NCBI GenBank assembly: GCA_036570465.1
Contig: DATCYD010000333.1
Span: 1-36,670 of the forward strand
Direction of reading: 5' to 3'
DNA: 36,670 bases
From: Anseongella sp036570465
GTDB lineage: Bacteria > Bacteroidota > Bacteroidia > Sphingobacteriales > Sphingobacteriaceae
Shown here: in pieces, positions 15,394 through 22,148 of the stretch
Numbering within the stretch: the stretch's first letter is position 1
Layout of the letters: each line of letters starts with the position of its first letter
Translations under genes and position numbers: made by a program
The notes under the pieces: generated by a model
What the model saw: the letters and a program-made list of their open reading frames with translations, nothing else
Databases searched by the model: none
What the model was told of the DNA's origin: nothing

Positions 15394-16446
15394 TTACAAA
15401 TTACGGTTATTTTCCAGATAGTTGGCAATTAGTTTTGGAAAAGCATAGGCTTCCAGCTCCTTTTCTCCGACAGCGAGATACTGCTTTTCCGGCACAGGAC
15501 TTCCTTTTAGCTCCAGTTCCCAGAAACGGGCTAGGATCACCTGATGGGATAGCACATGCTTCACTGTTTCGGAAACGGATGATACTAAAAAATGGCGGTC
15601 ATTCAAAATTTTCCTGAAATCCTCCAGCAAAAATAAACCGGATGTTTCCACCGGGGTTCCGGTTTCCACCAGGGGGAACTCGTACAAACTTTGCCAGATG
15701 TCACCGGCTCCTCTTTTCCTGAGGAACAGGTTCCCTTCTTCACGTATCACCAGGTAATTGAAATATCGCTTTCGCGCTTTCGCCTTCTTGGTGCGCACAG
15801 GAAGTTTTTCCACCAGGCCCTTTTGATAGGCCACGCAGGAAGTTTGCAAGGGGCATTCTTTGCAAAGTGGCCGCATTGGCCGGCATTGCATGGCGCCAAA
15901 CTCCATAATAGCCTGGTTATGCAACCCCGGCTCATCCTGGTTCAGCAGCTCTTGCGCCAGGGAGGCAAATTGCTTCTTTCCCGTTGAGGAATCAATGGAA
16001 ACATCCATGCCGAAGAAGCGCGAGAGCAGACGATATACATTCCCGTCAACCACGGCCCTGGCTTCATTCCCGGCAAACGAAGCGACGGCCGCCGCTGTAT
16101 AAGCTCCAATCCCCTTCAAGCCAATCAGCACCGAATAAGCCGAAGGAAAAATCGTTCCCCATTCTTGCCGGACATACCGGGCGGTCGCATGCATGTTCCG
16201 CGCCCGCGAGTAGTAGCCCAGCCCTTGCCAAAGCCTCATTACCTGGTCTTCATCCGCCGCGGCCAGGTCCTCGACCGAAGGAAACGCCTCTACAAACCGA
16301 AGATAGTAGGGAAGTCCCTGATCCACACGGGTTTGTTGCATAATAATTTCCGACAACCAAATTCGATACGGATCACTGGTTTCCCGCCAGGGAAGATCTC
16401 GTTTATGCGTGTGGTACCAGTCTGTAATCGTTCGTGAGAAATCCAT
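15394..16446 (-). CDS. mutY: A/G-specific adenine glycosylase
   Basis: 350 residues; removes adenine mispaired with 8-oxoguanine. Visible features are the catalytic Glu in SEIIMQQTRVDQ (Glu33), the helix-hairpin-helix GLKGIGAYTAAAVASFA with catalytic Asp in VVDGNVYRLLSRFFG (about 134), and the iron-sulfur loop C-x6-C-x2-C-x5-C (CRPMRPLCKECPLQTSC). The C-terminal NUDIX-like domain that reads 8-oxoG is present from about residue 230. It forms a two-gene unit with ssb downstream. Confidence 0.97.
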   Translation of the reverse strand: MDFSRTITDWYHTHKRDLPWRETSDPYRIWLSEIIMQQTRVDQGLPYYLRFVEAFPSVEDLAAADEDQVMRLWQGLGYYSRARNMHATARYVRQEWGTIFPSAYSVLIGLKGIGAYTAAAVASFAGNEARAVVDGNVYRLLSRFFGMDVSIDSSTGKKQFASLAQELLNQDEPGLHNQAIMEFGAMQCRPMRPLCKECPLQTSCVAYQKGLVEKLPVRTKKAKARKRYFNYLVIREEGNLFLRKRGAGDIWQSLYEFPLVETGTPVETSGLFLLEDFRKILNDRHFLVSSVSETVKHVLSHQVILARFWELELKGSPVPEKQYLAVGEKELEAYAFPKLIANYLENNRNL

Positions 16447-16563
16447 ATAAAAGCCAAATTTCCGTAAAATATAATTGACTTCTTTTAGTTTTCAATAAAA
16501 AGAGCTAATTTCGCAACCCCTAAATAATGAAGATTTTACAGCAAGGGATTAACGCAAAATAAT

Positions 16564-16878
16564 ATGACGAAAGCAGAAGTGATTGCAGAAATTGCAAACA
16601 AAACAGGGATCGAAAAAGTCGATGTCGCCGAAACCATTGAAGCGTTTTTTAAGGTGGTTAAAAACTCGATGATCGAAGGTAACAACATTTACGTAAGAGG
16701 CTTCGGCAGCTTTGTTGTAAAGAAACGAGCACAAAAAACTGCGAGGAATATTTCAAAAAATACAGCAATTATTATTCCTGAACATTATATTCCAAGCTTC
16801 AAGCCTGCGAAGGTCTTTGTCGAAAAAGTGAAGAATTCCAGCAAGAAAAAAAATTCAGAAGCTGCATTAATCAAGTAG
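16564..16878 (+). CDS. HU/IHF-family DNA-binding protein
   Basis: 104 residues. It has the HU fold order: N-terminal helices (MTKAEVIAEIANKTGIEK), a beta arm beginning at NNIYVRGFGSFVVKKRAQKTARN, and the Pro-containing tip (PEHYIPSFKPAKVF). The C-terminus extends about ten residues beyond the core and is Lys/Ser-rich. It bends and compacts DNA. A TAATTTCG sequence upstream (about 16506-16513) is one base from the -7 consensus. The downstream TPR gene starts three bases after the stop, so they are likely co-transcribed. Confidence 0.94.
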   Translation: MTKAEVIAEIANKTGIEKVDVAETIEAFFKVVKNSMIEGNNIYVRGFGSFVVKKRAQKTARNISKNTAIIIPEHYIPSFKPAKVFVEKVKNSSKKKNSEAALIK

Positions 16879-16881
16879 AGC

Positions 16882-17715
16882 TTGTTATCAGGAAAACAAA
16901 TAGGAGTTATCGCTTCGGTCGTCGTATTGGTCGTTGCGCTGTACCTGCTTCCGGTAAAGGGACTTGTTGCTCCTGAATCGGAAACCTCGGGTGAGGCAGG
17001 AGCCGGTGCAGTCACCGAAGCCGTTTTCAGCCGGGCCGACCTGGTGGCGGCTGCGAAACAAAACATAAAGCCGTCACTGCTTGTTGACTTAGAGTCCCTT
17101 GAAAAGGAGCTTGAAGCCAACCCGGATGACACGGTGGTCCTGAAAAAGGTAGCCAGTCAATGGGAAGGGTTAAACGTTACCAGTGTGAGCGGACTCTATT
17201 ACCTGGAGCTCGCGGAAAAACACTCCACGGCGGAAAACTGGCTCAAAGCCGGAAACATGCTTCGTGATGGGTACAGAGCAGCAAACGATACACTGCAACG
17301 ATCGTTCCTGGCGAACAAGGCGCTGACAGCATACCAATCAGCAGTTGACCTGGATCCGGAAAATCTGGATGCGCAAACAGGCCTCGGCACCGTAACGGTA
17401 GAGGGGGGGGGCGCTCCGATGAAAGGGATTCAGATACTCCTGGGTGTGGTGGAAAAAGATCCGGAGAATGCGGCCGCCAACCTTGCTCTGGGAAAATTTT
17501 CCATGCAAAGCGGCCAGTATGAAAAGGCGCGTGACCGGTTTCTGACGGTGGTTAATAAGAAGCCGGGAGGGGAAGTTTATTTTTACCTTGGAGAAGCTTA
17601 CCGGCAATTGGGCGATAAGAAAAAGGCTATTGAAGCCTACGAAACTACCAAACGGTATATTGTGGATCAGCGTTTCAGCACAATGGTTGACAATATCATA
17701 AAGGGATTGAAGTAA
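16882..17715 (+). CDS. Membrane-anchored TPR-repeat protein
   Basis: 277 residues. One N-terminal hydrophobic segment (IGVIASVVVLVVALYLLPV) is followed by a periplasmic or cytoplasmic body of tetratricopeptide repeats: YYLELAEKHSTAENWLKAGNM, AYQSAVDLDPENLDAQTGLG, ILLGVVEKDPENAAANLALG and YFYLGEAYRQLGDKKKAIEAYE. TPRs mediate protein-protein contacts; the partner is unknown. There is no ATG start; the TTG at 16882, three bases after the HU stop, is the only initiator that keeps the membrane segment. Position between HU and a ribosomal-type small gene is conserved-looking but gives no clear function. Confidence 0.82.
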   Translation: MLSGKQIGVIASVVVLVVALYLLPVKGLVAPESETSGEAGAGAVTEAVFSRADLVAAAKQNIKPSLLVDLESLEKELEANPDDTVVLKKVASQWEGLNVTSVSGLYYLELAEKHSTAENWLKAGNMLRDGYRAANDTLQRSFLANKALTAYQSAVDLDPENLDAQTGLGTVTVEGGGAPMKGIQILLGVVEKDPENAAANLALGKFSMQSGQYEKARDRFLTVVNKKPGGEVYFYLGEAYRQLGDKKKAIEAYETTKRYIVDQRFSTMVDNIIKGLK

Positions 17716-17745
17716 TTATTTTTCACAAGATTAAAAAATTGAGTT

Positions 17746-17835
17746 ATGCCAAGTGGTAAGAAACGGAAAAGACATAAAATGGCCACCCACAAGCGTAAAA
17801 AGCGCCTGAGAAAGAACAGACATAAGAAAAAATAA
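17746..17835 (+). CDS. 29-residue basic protein, AURKAIP1/COX24-type small ribosomal-subunit protein
   Basis: A 30-codon frame (ATG 17746, TAA 17833) encodes an almost wholly Lys/Arg/His peptide starting MPSGKKRKRHKMATHKRKKR. This matches my memory of a tiny protein conserved in Bacteroidota, related to mitochondrial mS38 and actinobacterial bS22 of the small ribosomal subunit. A Met-Ala-Thr-His-Lys-Arg-Lys-Lys core is typical. It lies 30 bases after the TPR gene and 60 bases before RNase G, fitting an RNA/ribosome context. It is below usual gene-calling length and easily missed. Confidence 0.8.
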   Translation: MPSGKKRKRHKMATHKRKKRLRKNRHKKK

Positions 17836-17895
17836 TATGACACCATCATCCATCTTTTACAGAACGGATGCGGGTGAGGAAGGCTCTTTCCAACT

Positions 17896-19443
17896 GTGGT
17901 GAAGGAATTATTGATCAATGGTACGCCATCAGGTGTAACCATTGCCTTGCTCAAGAACAAACAACTTAGTGAGCTTCACCAGGAGCAGGGTACGAACAAT
18001 TATGTGGTAGGTGATATTTATCTGGGGCGGATCAAAAAGATCATGCCCGGGTTAAATGCTGCGTTTGTTGACGTGGGTTATGAACGGGATGCTTTTTTGC
18101 ATTACCTGGATCTTGGCCCGCAGGTACGATCTCTGCTTCGGGTCGCTAAAGATATCCGGAACGGCAGGAAATACAATCTGCTGAATAATTTCAAGCCGGA
18201 AGAGGATATTAATAAAGGCGGAAAGATCACCGAGGTGCTGAGCAAGAATCAGCTCATTCCCGTACAGATTGCCAAGGAACCTATTTCCAACAAAGGACCG
18301 CGACTGAGTTCTGACATTTCCCTGGCGGGCCGGTACCTGGTATTGGTACCGTTCTCCAATGTGATCTCCCTGTCAAAGAAGATCAAGGGAAACGCCGAAC
18401 GTACCCGCCTGCGGAAACTGGTAGAGAATATCCGTCCCCGTAATTTTGGTGTTATCATCCGCACGGTTTCCGAAGGGGTTAGCGTGGCCGAACTGCACAA
18501 CGATCTGAAAGAACTGATCGAAAAGTGGGAAGCCTTTGCAGTCCGTCTGAAAGTAACCGAACCATCCAAGAAGATCGTTGGAGAGATAGACCGTACATCA
18601 AGCATTCTGAGGGATATTCTTAATCCTGACTTTCAGAACATCTATGTAAATGATCCGCATATTTTCTCGGACGTCAGCGCCTATATAAAAAACATAGCGC
18701 CTTCCCAGGAGAAGATCGTCAAGTTGTATAAGGGGAAAGCCACTTTGTTCGAGAATTTCGGCATCGATAAGCAGATCAAAGCGCTATTCGGGCGAACGGT
18801 AAACATGCAGGGCGGCGCCTATCTCATCATTGAGCATACCGAGGCCATGCATGTGATCGACGTGAACAGCGGCAACCGGACCAACAGTCAGATCAATCAG
18901 GAAGATAATGCGCTGCAGGTGAATGTGGAAGCCGCCCGGGAAATTGCCCGGCAGCTCCGGCTTCGCGACATGGGCGGCATTATCGTGATCGATTTCATCG
19001 ACATGCATAAAGCGGTAAACCGAAAGCAGCTGTACAATTCACTCCGTGATGAAATGAAGGACGACCGGGCCAAGCATACGATCCTTCCGCCCAGTAAGTT
19101 CGGCCTGGTGCAGATCACCCGTCAGCGGGTACGCCCTGAGATGAATATCGTCACGGTGGAACAATGTCCTACCTGCGGGGGTACCGGCGAGGTGAAAGCC
19201 AGCATTCTGCTGATGGACGACATAGAGAACAACCTGGAATATATTCTCAAGGAACAGAACGAGCGTAATATCACCCTCTGTGTTCATCCGTATATCGAAG
19301 CCTTCCTGAAAAAGGGCATGGTTTCCAGGCAGGTCAAATGGTACCTGCGGTACAAGAAGTGGATCCGTATCAAAGCTGTTTCTTCCTATCATCTGACCGA
19401 GTATCATTTCTATTCGGACCGCGACGAAGAGATCAAGATTTGA
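17896..19443 (+). CDS. rng: Ribonuclease G/E family endoribonuclease
   Basis: 515 residues (514 if the second GTG at 17899 is used), RNase G-like length without the long RNase E tail. It starts VKELLINGTPSGVTIALL and then has an S1-like RNA-binding part (VGDIYLGRIKKIMPGLNAAFVDVGYERDAFLHY). The DNase I-like catalytic region carries the metal-binding Asp residues in HVIDVNSGNRT (about 321) and IVIDFIDM (about 365). The zinc-link CPTCGGTG (about 424-431) follows. It processes rRNA and decays mRNA, and the preceding ribosomal-type gene fits. The last codons are part of a tandem duplication that continues past the stop. Confidence 0.95.
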   Translation: MVKELLINGTPSGVTIALLKNKQLSELHQEQGTNNYVVGDIYLGRIKKIMPGLNAAFVDVGYERDAFLHYLDLGPQVRSLLRVAKDIRNGRKYNLLNNFKPEEDINKGGKITEVLSKNQLIPVQIAKEPISNKGPRLSSDISLAGRYLVLVPFSNVISLSKKIKGNAERTRLRKLVENIRPRNFGVIIRTVSEGVSVAELHNDLKELIEKWEAFAVRLKVTEPSKKIVGEIDRTSSILRDILNPDFQNIYVNDPHIFSDVSAYIKNIAPSQEKIVKLYKGKATLFENFGIDKQIKALFGRTVNMQGGAYLIIEHTEAMHVIDVNSGNRTNSQINQEDNALQVNVEAAREIARQLRLRDMGGIIVIDFIDMHKAVNRKQLYNSLRDEMKDDRAKHTILPPSKFGLVQITRQRVRPEMNIVTVEQCPTCGGTGEVKASILLMDDIENNLEYILKEQNERNITLCVHPYIEAFLKKGMVSRQVKWYLRYKKWIRIKAVSSYHLTEYHFYSDRDEEIKI

Positions 19444-19459
19444 CGAAAAGATCAAGATT
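19423..19459. repeat. 18-bp imperfect tandem duplication across the rng stop codon
   Basis: Copies at 19423-19440 and 19442-19459 differ at one base (GACGAAGAGATCAAGATT versus GACGAAAAGATCAAGATT), with a period of 19. The first encodes the end of RNase G; the second lies after the TGA (19441-19443), which itself spans the junction. Confidence 0.8.
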
Positions 19460-19467
19460 AATGGGGT

Positions 19468-19495
19468 GATTACCTGATTTGTTTAGCCGGTAATC
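19468..19495. other. Hairpin between rng and the small membrane protein gene
   Basis: GATTACC (19468-19474) and GGTAATC (19489-19495) are perfect 7-base complements, extendable by two pairs past one mismatch, around a 14-base loop. There is no following T-run, so intrinsic termination is doubtful. Confidence 0.4.
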
Positions 19496-19522
19496 TCCAC
19501 ACTTGTCCCTATATTAGGAGTA

Positions 19523-19744
19523 ATGAACTGGCTCACGAACATTGTACAGATCCTGGTCGTTATCATCATCATGCTGATCCCGTATTTTATCTGGACATTT
19601 ATCAGGCGTTCAGTGAGGGATTACATGGAGTTGAAGGAAGAAGAGCTGGAATTGCAGCGCGAGAACAATGGTCTGCTGCGTAAACTCAATGGTCTTCCTC
19701 CCAGGGATGCTGAAGAAAACCAGGAAGAGGAGCAGGATGGCTAA
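19523..19744 (+). CDS. Small single-pass membrane protein with coiled-coil tail, overlapping radA
   Basis: 73 residues. An N-terminal transmembrane helix (about 5-28, IVQILVVIIIMLIPYFIWTFI) is followed by a charged heptad-like helix (SVRDYMELKEEELELQRENNGLLRKL) and an acidic tail. I do not recognise a named family. AGGAG lies a few bases before the ATG, a strong ribosome-binding site. Its stop (19742-19744) overlaps the radA start by eight bases, so translation is probably coupled. Function unknown; it could anchor or regulate a partner at the membrane. Confidence 0.75.
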   Translation: MNWLTNIVQILVVIIIMLIPYFIWTFIRRSVRDYMELKEEELELQRENNGLLRKLNGLPPRDAEENQEEEQDG

Positions 19745-21161
19745 AACAAAAAGTGCATGGTTTTGTCAGAGCTGCGGTTATGAATCTGCCAAATGGCTGG
19801 GAAAATGCCCGTCATGCAATTCCTGGAATAGTTTTGCCGAAGAAGTAACCGTCAAAGGAGGAAGTCAGTCCCCAGGCAGCCCCGGCAGCCGTCAGGGTAG
19901 CCCCGGCCGGATCAATCAGCCCGTCCGGATCAGTGAGATCGAATTTTCACCTGAATACCGGATCCGTACCGGCGACACGGAGTTTGATCGCGTCCTGGGG
20001 GGAGGCATTGTACCCGGGTCTCTTGTATTGCTGGGAGGGGAACCCGGGATCGGGAAATCGACCCTGATGCTGCAGGTAGCCATGCAGTTACCGCTAAAGG
20101 TACTTTATGTTTCAGGAGAAGAAAGCGCGCAGCAGATCAAGCTTCGGGCAAACCGGCTGAAGCCGGCTGAAACGACCGGCCAGGAACCCTCAGTCACAAC
20201 AGATAACGTTCCTATCAGGGACGATGCGTTTATTCTTACTGAGACTTCTACTCAGCATATTCTGAAACAGGCCGAGCTACTGGAACCTCAGCTGGTAATC
20301 ATCGATTCAGTTCAAACCCTTTACTCGGCACACATTGATTCTACCCCCGGTAGCGTCTCCCAGGTCCGGGAATGTACTGCGGAATTGCTTCGCTTCGCAA
20401 AAGAGAGCCACGTTCCCGTATTCATGATCGGCCATATCACCAAGGACGGCCTGATTGCCGGCCCTAAGATCCTGGAACACATGGTGGATACCGTCCTTCA
20501 ATTCGAAGGAGACCGGCATCATACCTATCGCATCCTTCGTGCCATCAAAAACCGTTTTGGAGCAGCTGCCGAACTTGGGGTGTACCAGATGCAGGGAAAT
20601 GGCATGCGTGGAGTGAAGAACCCTTCAGAAGTATTACTTTCCCAACGGGATGAAGCCTTGAGTGGTGTAGCCGTTTCTGTCACCATGGAAGGCATCCGGC
20701 CCATGCTGATCGAAACCCAGGCACTGGTAAGTCCCTCTGTATATGGGACCCCACAGCGTAGCGCCACCGGTTTTGACAGCCGGCGAATGAATATGCTGCT
20801 GGCAGTGCTTGAAAAACGCTGTGGTTTCCGTCTGGGTATGAAAGACGTCTTTCTAAACATCACCGGCGGAATCCGGATCGATGACCCGGCCATCGACCTG
20901 GGCCTGGTCTGCTCCATCATTTCATCCCACGAGGATATTCCATTATCGCCTCACTGTTGCTTTGCCGCAGAAGTGGGCCTTTCGGGAGAGATCAGGGCCG
21001 TGAACCGGGTAGAACAACGCATTGCCGAAGCGGAAAAGCTTGGCTTTGAAACCCTGTATATTTCCCGGTACAATCATAAAGAGTTAAATTTATCCCGTTA
21101 TCAGATCGAAGTTGTTTCGGTAGGGAAGATCGAGGAAGTGATCGGGGCATTGTTTGGATAA
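19737..21161 (+). CDS. radA: DNA repair protein RadA (Sms)
   Basis: 474 residues; a RecA-like helicase that promotes branch migration in recombination. The zinc finger is CQSCGYESAKWLGKCPSC (Cys10, 13, 24, 27). A Ser/Pro/Gly-rich linker (SPGSPGSRQGSPG) precedes the ATPase domain with Walker A GGEPGIGKST (about 99-108), Walker B VIIDSVQTLYS and the RadA-specific KNRFG motif (about 270). The C-terminal Lon-like domain starts around 300 and ends in the core LGLVCSIISS region. ATG 19737 starts the conserved zinc finger; the open frame upstream belongs to the overlapping gene. Confidence 0.97.
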   Translation: MAKTKSAWFCQSCGYESAKWLGKCPSCNSWNSFAEEVTVKGGSQSPGSPGSRQGSPGRINQPVRISEIEFSPEYRIRTGDTEFDRVLGGGIVPGSLVLLGGEPGIGKSTLMLQVAMQLPLKVLYVSGEESAQQIKLRANRLKPAETTGQEPSVTTDNVPIRDDAFILTETSTQHILKQAELLEPQLVIIDSVQTLYSAHIDSTPGSVSQVRECTAELLRFAKESHVPVFMIGHITKDGLIAGPKILEHMVDTVLQFEGDRHHTYRILRAIKNRFGAAAELGVYQMQGNGMRGVKNPSEVLLSQRDEALSGVAVSVTMEGIRPMLIETQALVSPSVYGTPQRSATGFDSRRMNMLLAVLEKRCGFRLGMKDVFLNITGGIRIDDPAIDLGLVCSIISSHEDIPLSPHCCFAAEVGLSGEIRAVNRVEQRIAEAEKLGFETLYISRYNHKELNLSRYQIEVVSVGKIEEVIGALFG

Positions 21162-21163
21162 GT

Positions 21164-21264
21164 CCGGCGGGCATGGTCTGCGTTCGCTAAGCTGATCGCG
21201 GGTCCCGCAAAGCTGGCGCTTTGCCCCACGATCAAAATCGCTCGGCGCAGACCATGCCCGCCGG
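21164..21264. repeat. 101-nt nested inverted repeat (long hairpin)
   Basis: CCGGCGGGCATGGTCTGCG (21164-21182) and CGCAGACCATGCCCGCCGG (21246-21264) are perfect 19-base complements. Inside lie TGATCG/CGATCA (21193-21198/21229-21234) and GCAAAGC/GCTTTGC (21207-21213/21218-21224) with a four-base TGGC loop. The element starts two bases after the radA stop and ends 19 bases before the DUF456 start, filling the intergenic gap. No T-run follows. It could be a dispersed palindromic repeat of the REP/MITE type, a transcription or decay barrier, or an RNA gene. No transposase is present. Confidence 0.85.
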
Positions 21265-21283
21265 CCGGAGTTAACCGCTTTCG

Positions 21284-21763
21284 ATGGATGTATTTCTTGT
21301 TATACTTGCGGCTGTGGCCATTTTAACGGGGATCCTGGGAAGTTTTCTGCCTGTGTTGCCGGGGCCTCCTATTGCCTGGGTAGGACTGTTACTGCTTCAC
21401 TATTCGGACTTCGCTGAATTCAGCCAGCGGTTCCTGATTATTACGGCTATAATTACCATCGTCGTGGTGGCGCTGGATTACCTGGTACCGGCATGGGGTA
21501 CCAAAAAATACGGCGGTTCAAAAACCGGGCAGTACGGGGCAATGATTGGCATGGCCATCGGGTTGTTCGCCGGCCCCATCGGGATTATTATCGGGCCTTT
21601 CGCGGGCGCCTACATCGGCGAGCTCATTCATGATTCGACGGATCAGGCACGCGCCCTCCGCGCAGCCTGGGGTTCCTTCGTCGGCTTTCTGGTTGGCACC
21701 GGCATCAAGGTGATACTTTGCCTGGTTTTTGCGTGGTTCTACGTAGAAGCGTTGCTTTTCTGA
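21284..21763 (+). CDS. DUF456 family membrane protein
   Basis: 159 residues, strongly hydrophobic with four or so membrane segments. It carries the family's Gly/Pro-rich pattern GILGSFLPVLPGPPIAWVGLLLL and the glycine-zipper-like stretch GAMIGMAIGLFAGPIGIIIGPFAGAYIGEL. The function of the family is unknown. It ends five bases before the convergent GroES-like gene and is separated from radA only by the long hairpin. Confidence 0.88.
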   Translation: MDVFLVILAAVAILTGILGSFLPVLPGPPIAWVGLLLLHYSDFAEFSQRFLIITAIITIVVVALDYLVPAWGTKKYGGSKTGQYGAMIGMAIGLFAGPIGIIIGPFAGAYIGELIHDSTDQARALRAAWGSFVGFLVGTGIKVILCLVFAWFYVEALLF

Positions 21764-21768
21764 ACGAT

Positions 21769-22146
21769 TTACTCAAACATGCCTTCATCCCGGATGAGCA
21801 GCAGAATGGCCGAATGCGGTACAATGATGTACTTTTCACCGTTGAAGATGATCTCGAAACCACTTTTGGGCAGGTAAATGGCCAGATCGCCTTCGCGGGG
21901 CTGCAGCGGAAGATATTTCACTTCGCTTTTATTCAGATAGGGGTCGTCTTCACTCAGATTTGGAATAGGGTAACCCGGACCTACCTTCAGCACATATCCA
22001 CTATGAACAGGTTCATTCTCATGAACGCCGGGGGGCAAAAACAGTCCTGACTTCGTTTTCTCACTGGGCGACTTCGGCTTTATCAGCACTTTATCACCCA
22101 CCACAGTCATTTTATTCAGATCTTTCTGATCGATATCCAGTGTCAT
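21769..22146 (-). CDS. GroES-like (Cpn10-fold) protein
   Basis: 125 residues. The Cpn10 core is visible: VVGDKVLIKPKSPSEKTKSGLFLPPG (first strand plus mobile-loop position), VLKVGPGYP, REGDLAIYLPKSGFEIIFNGEKYIIVPHSAIL. It is longer than GroES (about 97), with an insertion (PNLSEDDPYLNKSEVKYLPLQP) in the middle. No groEL is adjacent, so it is likely the stand-alone GroES paralogue seen in Bacteroidota rather than the main co-chaperonin. It starts two bases after the carB stop, implying one mRNA. Whether it binds GroEL is unknown. Confidence 0.82.
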   Translation of the reverse strand: MTLDIDQKDLNKMTVVGDKVLIKPKSPSEKTKSGLFLPPGVHENEPVHSGYVLKVGPGYPIPNLSEDDPYLNKSEVKYLPLQPREGDLAIYLPKSGFEIIFNGEKYIIVPHSAILLLIRDEGMFE

Positions 22147-22148
22147 GG

